A program made the translations under genes and the position numbers. This document shows positions 5,890 to 6,170 of a stretch of 6,170 nt of DNA, one piece after another (within the stretch, counting starts at the first letter, position 1; each line of letters starts with the position of its first letter). The notes under the pieces are model-generated. The model was not told where the DNA came from. It did not search any database and saw nothing but the letters and a program-made list of their open reading frames with translations. Origin of the DNA: an uncultured Selenomonadaceae bacterium (GTDB lineage: Bacteria > Bacillota > Negativicutes > Selenomonadales > Selenomonadaceae); the NCBI GenBank assembly GCA_905233325.1, contig CAJODU010000095.1, positions 1 through 6,170 of the forward strand, read 5' to 3'.

Positions 5890-6170
5890 ATCCTCACATG
5901 GGGAGTTCTCTTAACTGGCGACCTAGCAAGGTGCAGAAATCAAATAATTGTTATGAGGGCATCAAGGGAAGATGAATAATTCTGATCTTGAGTTTCGTAA
6001 GGTAAAATCACTAAAATTTTTGTATGAAGTCAATAGTAACGGTACTATCTTTAGAAATGTAAAATCCAAAAAGCAGCTATTAATAAAATTAGATTATCAC
6101 CACAGCGATAAAGGTTACTACTTCACATGGGTTAGAATAGGTGGAAGGAAACCTGATGCTAAAACTATCA
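5866..6170 (+). ncRNA. Putative group I intron, 5' portion (runs off the window)
   Basis: The proposed 5' splice site is after U5865. P1: exon CAGGU (5861-5865) pairs with intron GCCUG (5872-5876) across a six-base loop, with the diagnostic U-G wobble at the splice site. Further hairpins follow: UCCUC/GGGGA (5891-5895 with 5900-5904, four-base loop) and CUG..ACCU/AGGU..CAG (5915-5936, two bulged G), before an open frame at 5972 that resembles an intron-encoded HNH endonuclease. The start GAGGCCUG is also reminiscent of phage T4 td intron. P7, P3 3' strand and the terminal guanosine would lie downstream and cannot be seen, so the class is not proven. Group I introns are known to favour ribonucleotide reductase genes, which fits the host exon. 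Confidence 0.55.
5972..6170 (+). CDS. Probable HNH-type homing endonuclease, N-terminal part (3' truncated by window)
   Basis: The frame is open for 66 codons from the ATG at 5972 to the window end. The N-terminus reads LKFLYEVNSNGTIFRNVKSK, a phrase like those at the start of intron- or phage-encoded HNH endonucleases (Tyr-Glu-Val-Asn-x-x-Gly followed by Arg-Asn-x-Lys), then YHHSDKGYYFTWVRIGGR, a beta-hairpin-like segment that normally precedes the His-rich catalytic part. The HNH residues themselves would come after the truncation, so catalysis cannot be judged. An AAGGG (5964-5968) is only three bases from the ATG, a poor spacing that may mean weak translation. Codons are markedly AT-rich (AAA, TTA, ATA) compared with the upstream genes, as expected for a mobile element. 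Confidence 0.6.
   Translation, partial: MNNSDLEFRKVKSLKFLYEVNSNGTIFRNVKSKKQLLIKLDYHHSDKGYYFTWVRIGGRKPDAKTI

Noticed and set aside
5866..5971. Group II intron
   Set aside because: No GUGYG start at the junction and the visible open frame resembles HNH endonuclease rather than a reverse transcriptase; the P1 geometry fits group I.

Overview
The window looks like chromosomal DNA from an anaerobic, diderm Firmicute, most likely a member of the Negativicutes (Selenomonadales/Acidaminococcaceae type). Four observations support this. A large beta-helical adhesin of the filamentous-haemagglutinin kind implies an outer membrane. A ferredoxin-linked 2-oxoacid oxidoreductase subunit implies anaerobic metabolism. 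The Shine-Dalgarno sequences are strong and Firmicute-like (GGGAGGT, AGGAG, AGGTG). Base composition is moderate in the genes and AT-rich between them. The lineage is an inference; there is no rRNA or other marker gene here.

Layout. Positions 1-1704 (+) hold the 3' end of a giant repeat-rich adhesin gene, including a 121-residue tandem duplication; it is closed by a strong intrinsic terminator at 1750-1780. A sigma-A-type promoter at 1825-1852 then drives a single gene, korC (1937-2491), encoding the gamma subunit of 2-oxoglutarate:ferredoxin oxidoreductase, apparently separated from its partner subunits. A shared, probably bidirectional terminator (2527-2563) lies between korC and a convergent three-gene minus-strand operon. 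Read in its own direction, that operon is threonine ammonia-lyase (5463-4183), a Uma2-family putative nuclease (4164-3592) and a membrane-anchored SGNH-hydrolase-like protein (3567-2593), with gaps of only 18 and 24 bases.

A 192-base AT-rich divergent promoter region (5464-5655) separates this operon from a small plus-strand gene starting at 5656. Its protein ends in a FERIRRITG stretch that resembles the tail motif associated with anaerobic ribonucleotide reductase (NrdD). Directly after that glycine codon the reading frame loses family-like sequence and stops seven codons later. The DNA there can form a textbook group I intron P1 helix (exon CAGGU with intron GCCUG, U-G wobble at the splice site). 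An open frame at 5972, running off the window, resembles an intron-encoded HNH endonuclease. The best reading is that the right end of the window contains the 5' exon and the first ~305 bases of a mobile group I intron carrying a homing endonuclease. This is the most interesting part of the window; the 3' half of the ribozyme core and the downstream exon lie outside it.

Metabolically, threonine ammonia-lyase makes 2-oxobutanoate from threonine and the Kor enzyme handles 2-oxoacids with ferredoxin. Both fit amino-acid-using anaerobes, but nothing here shows that they are co-regulated.
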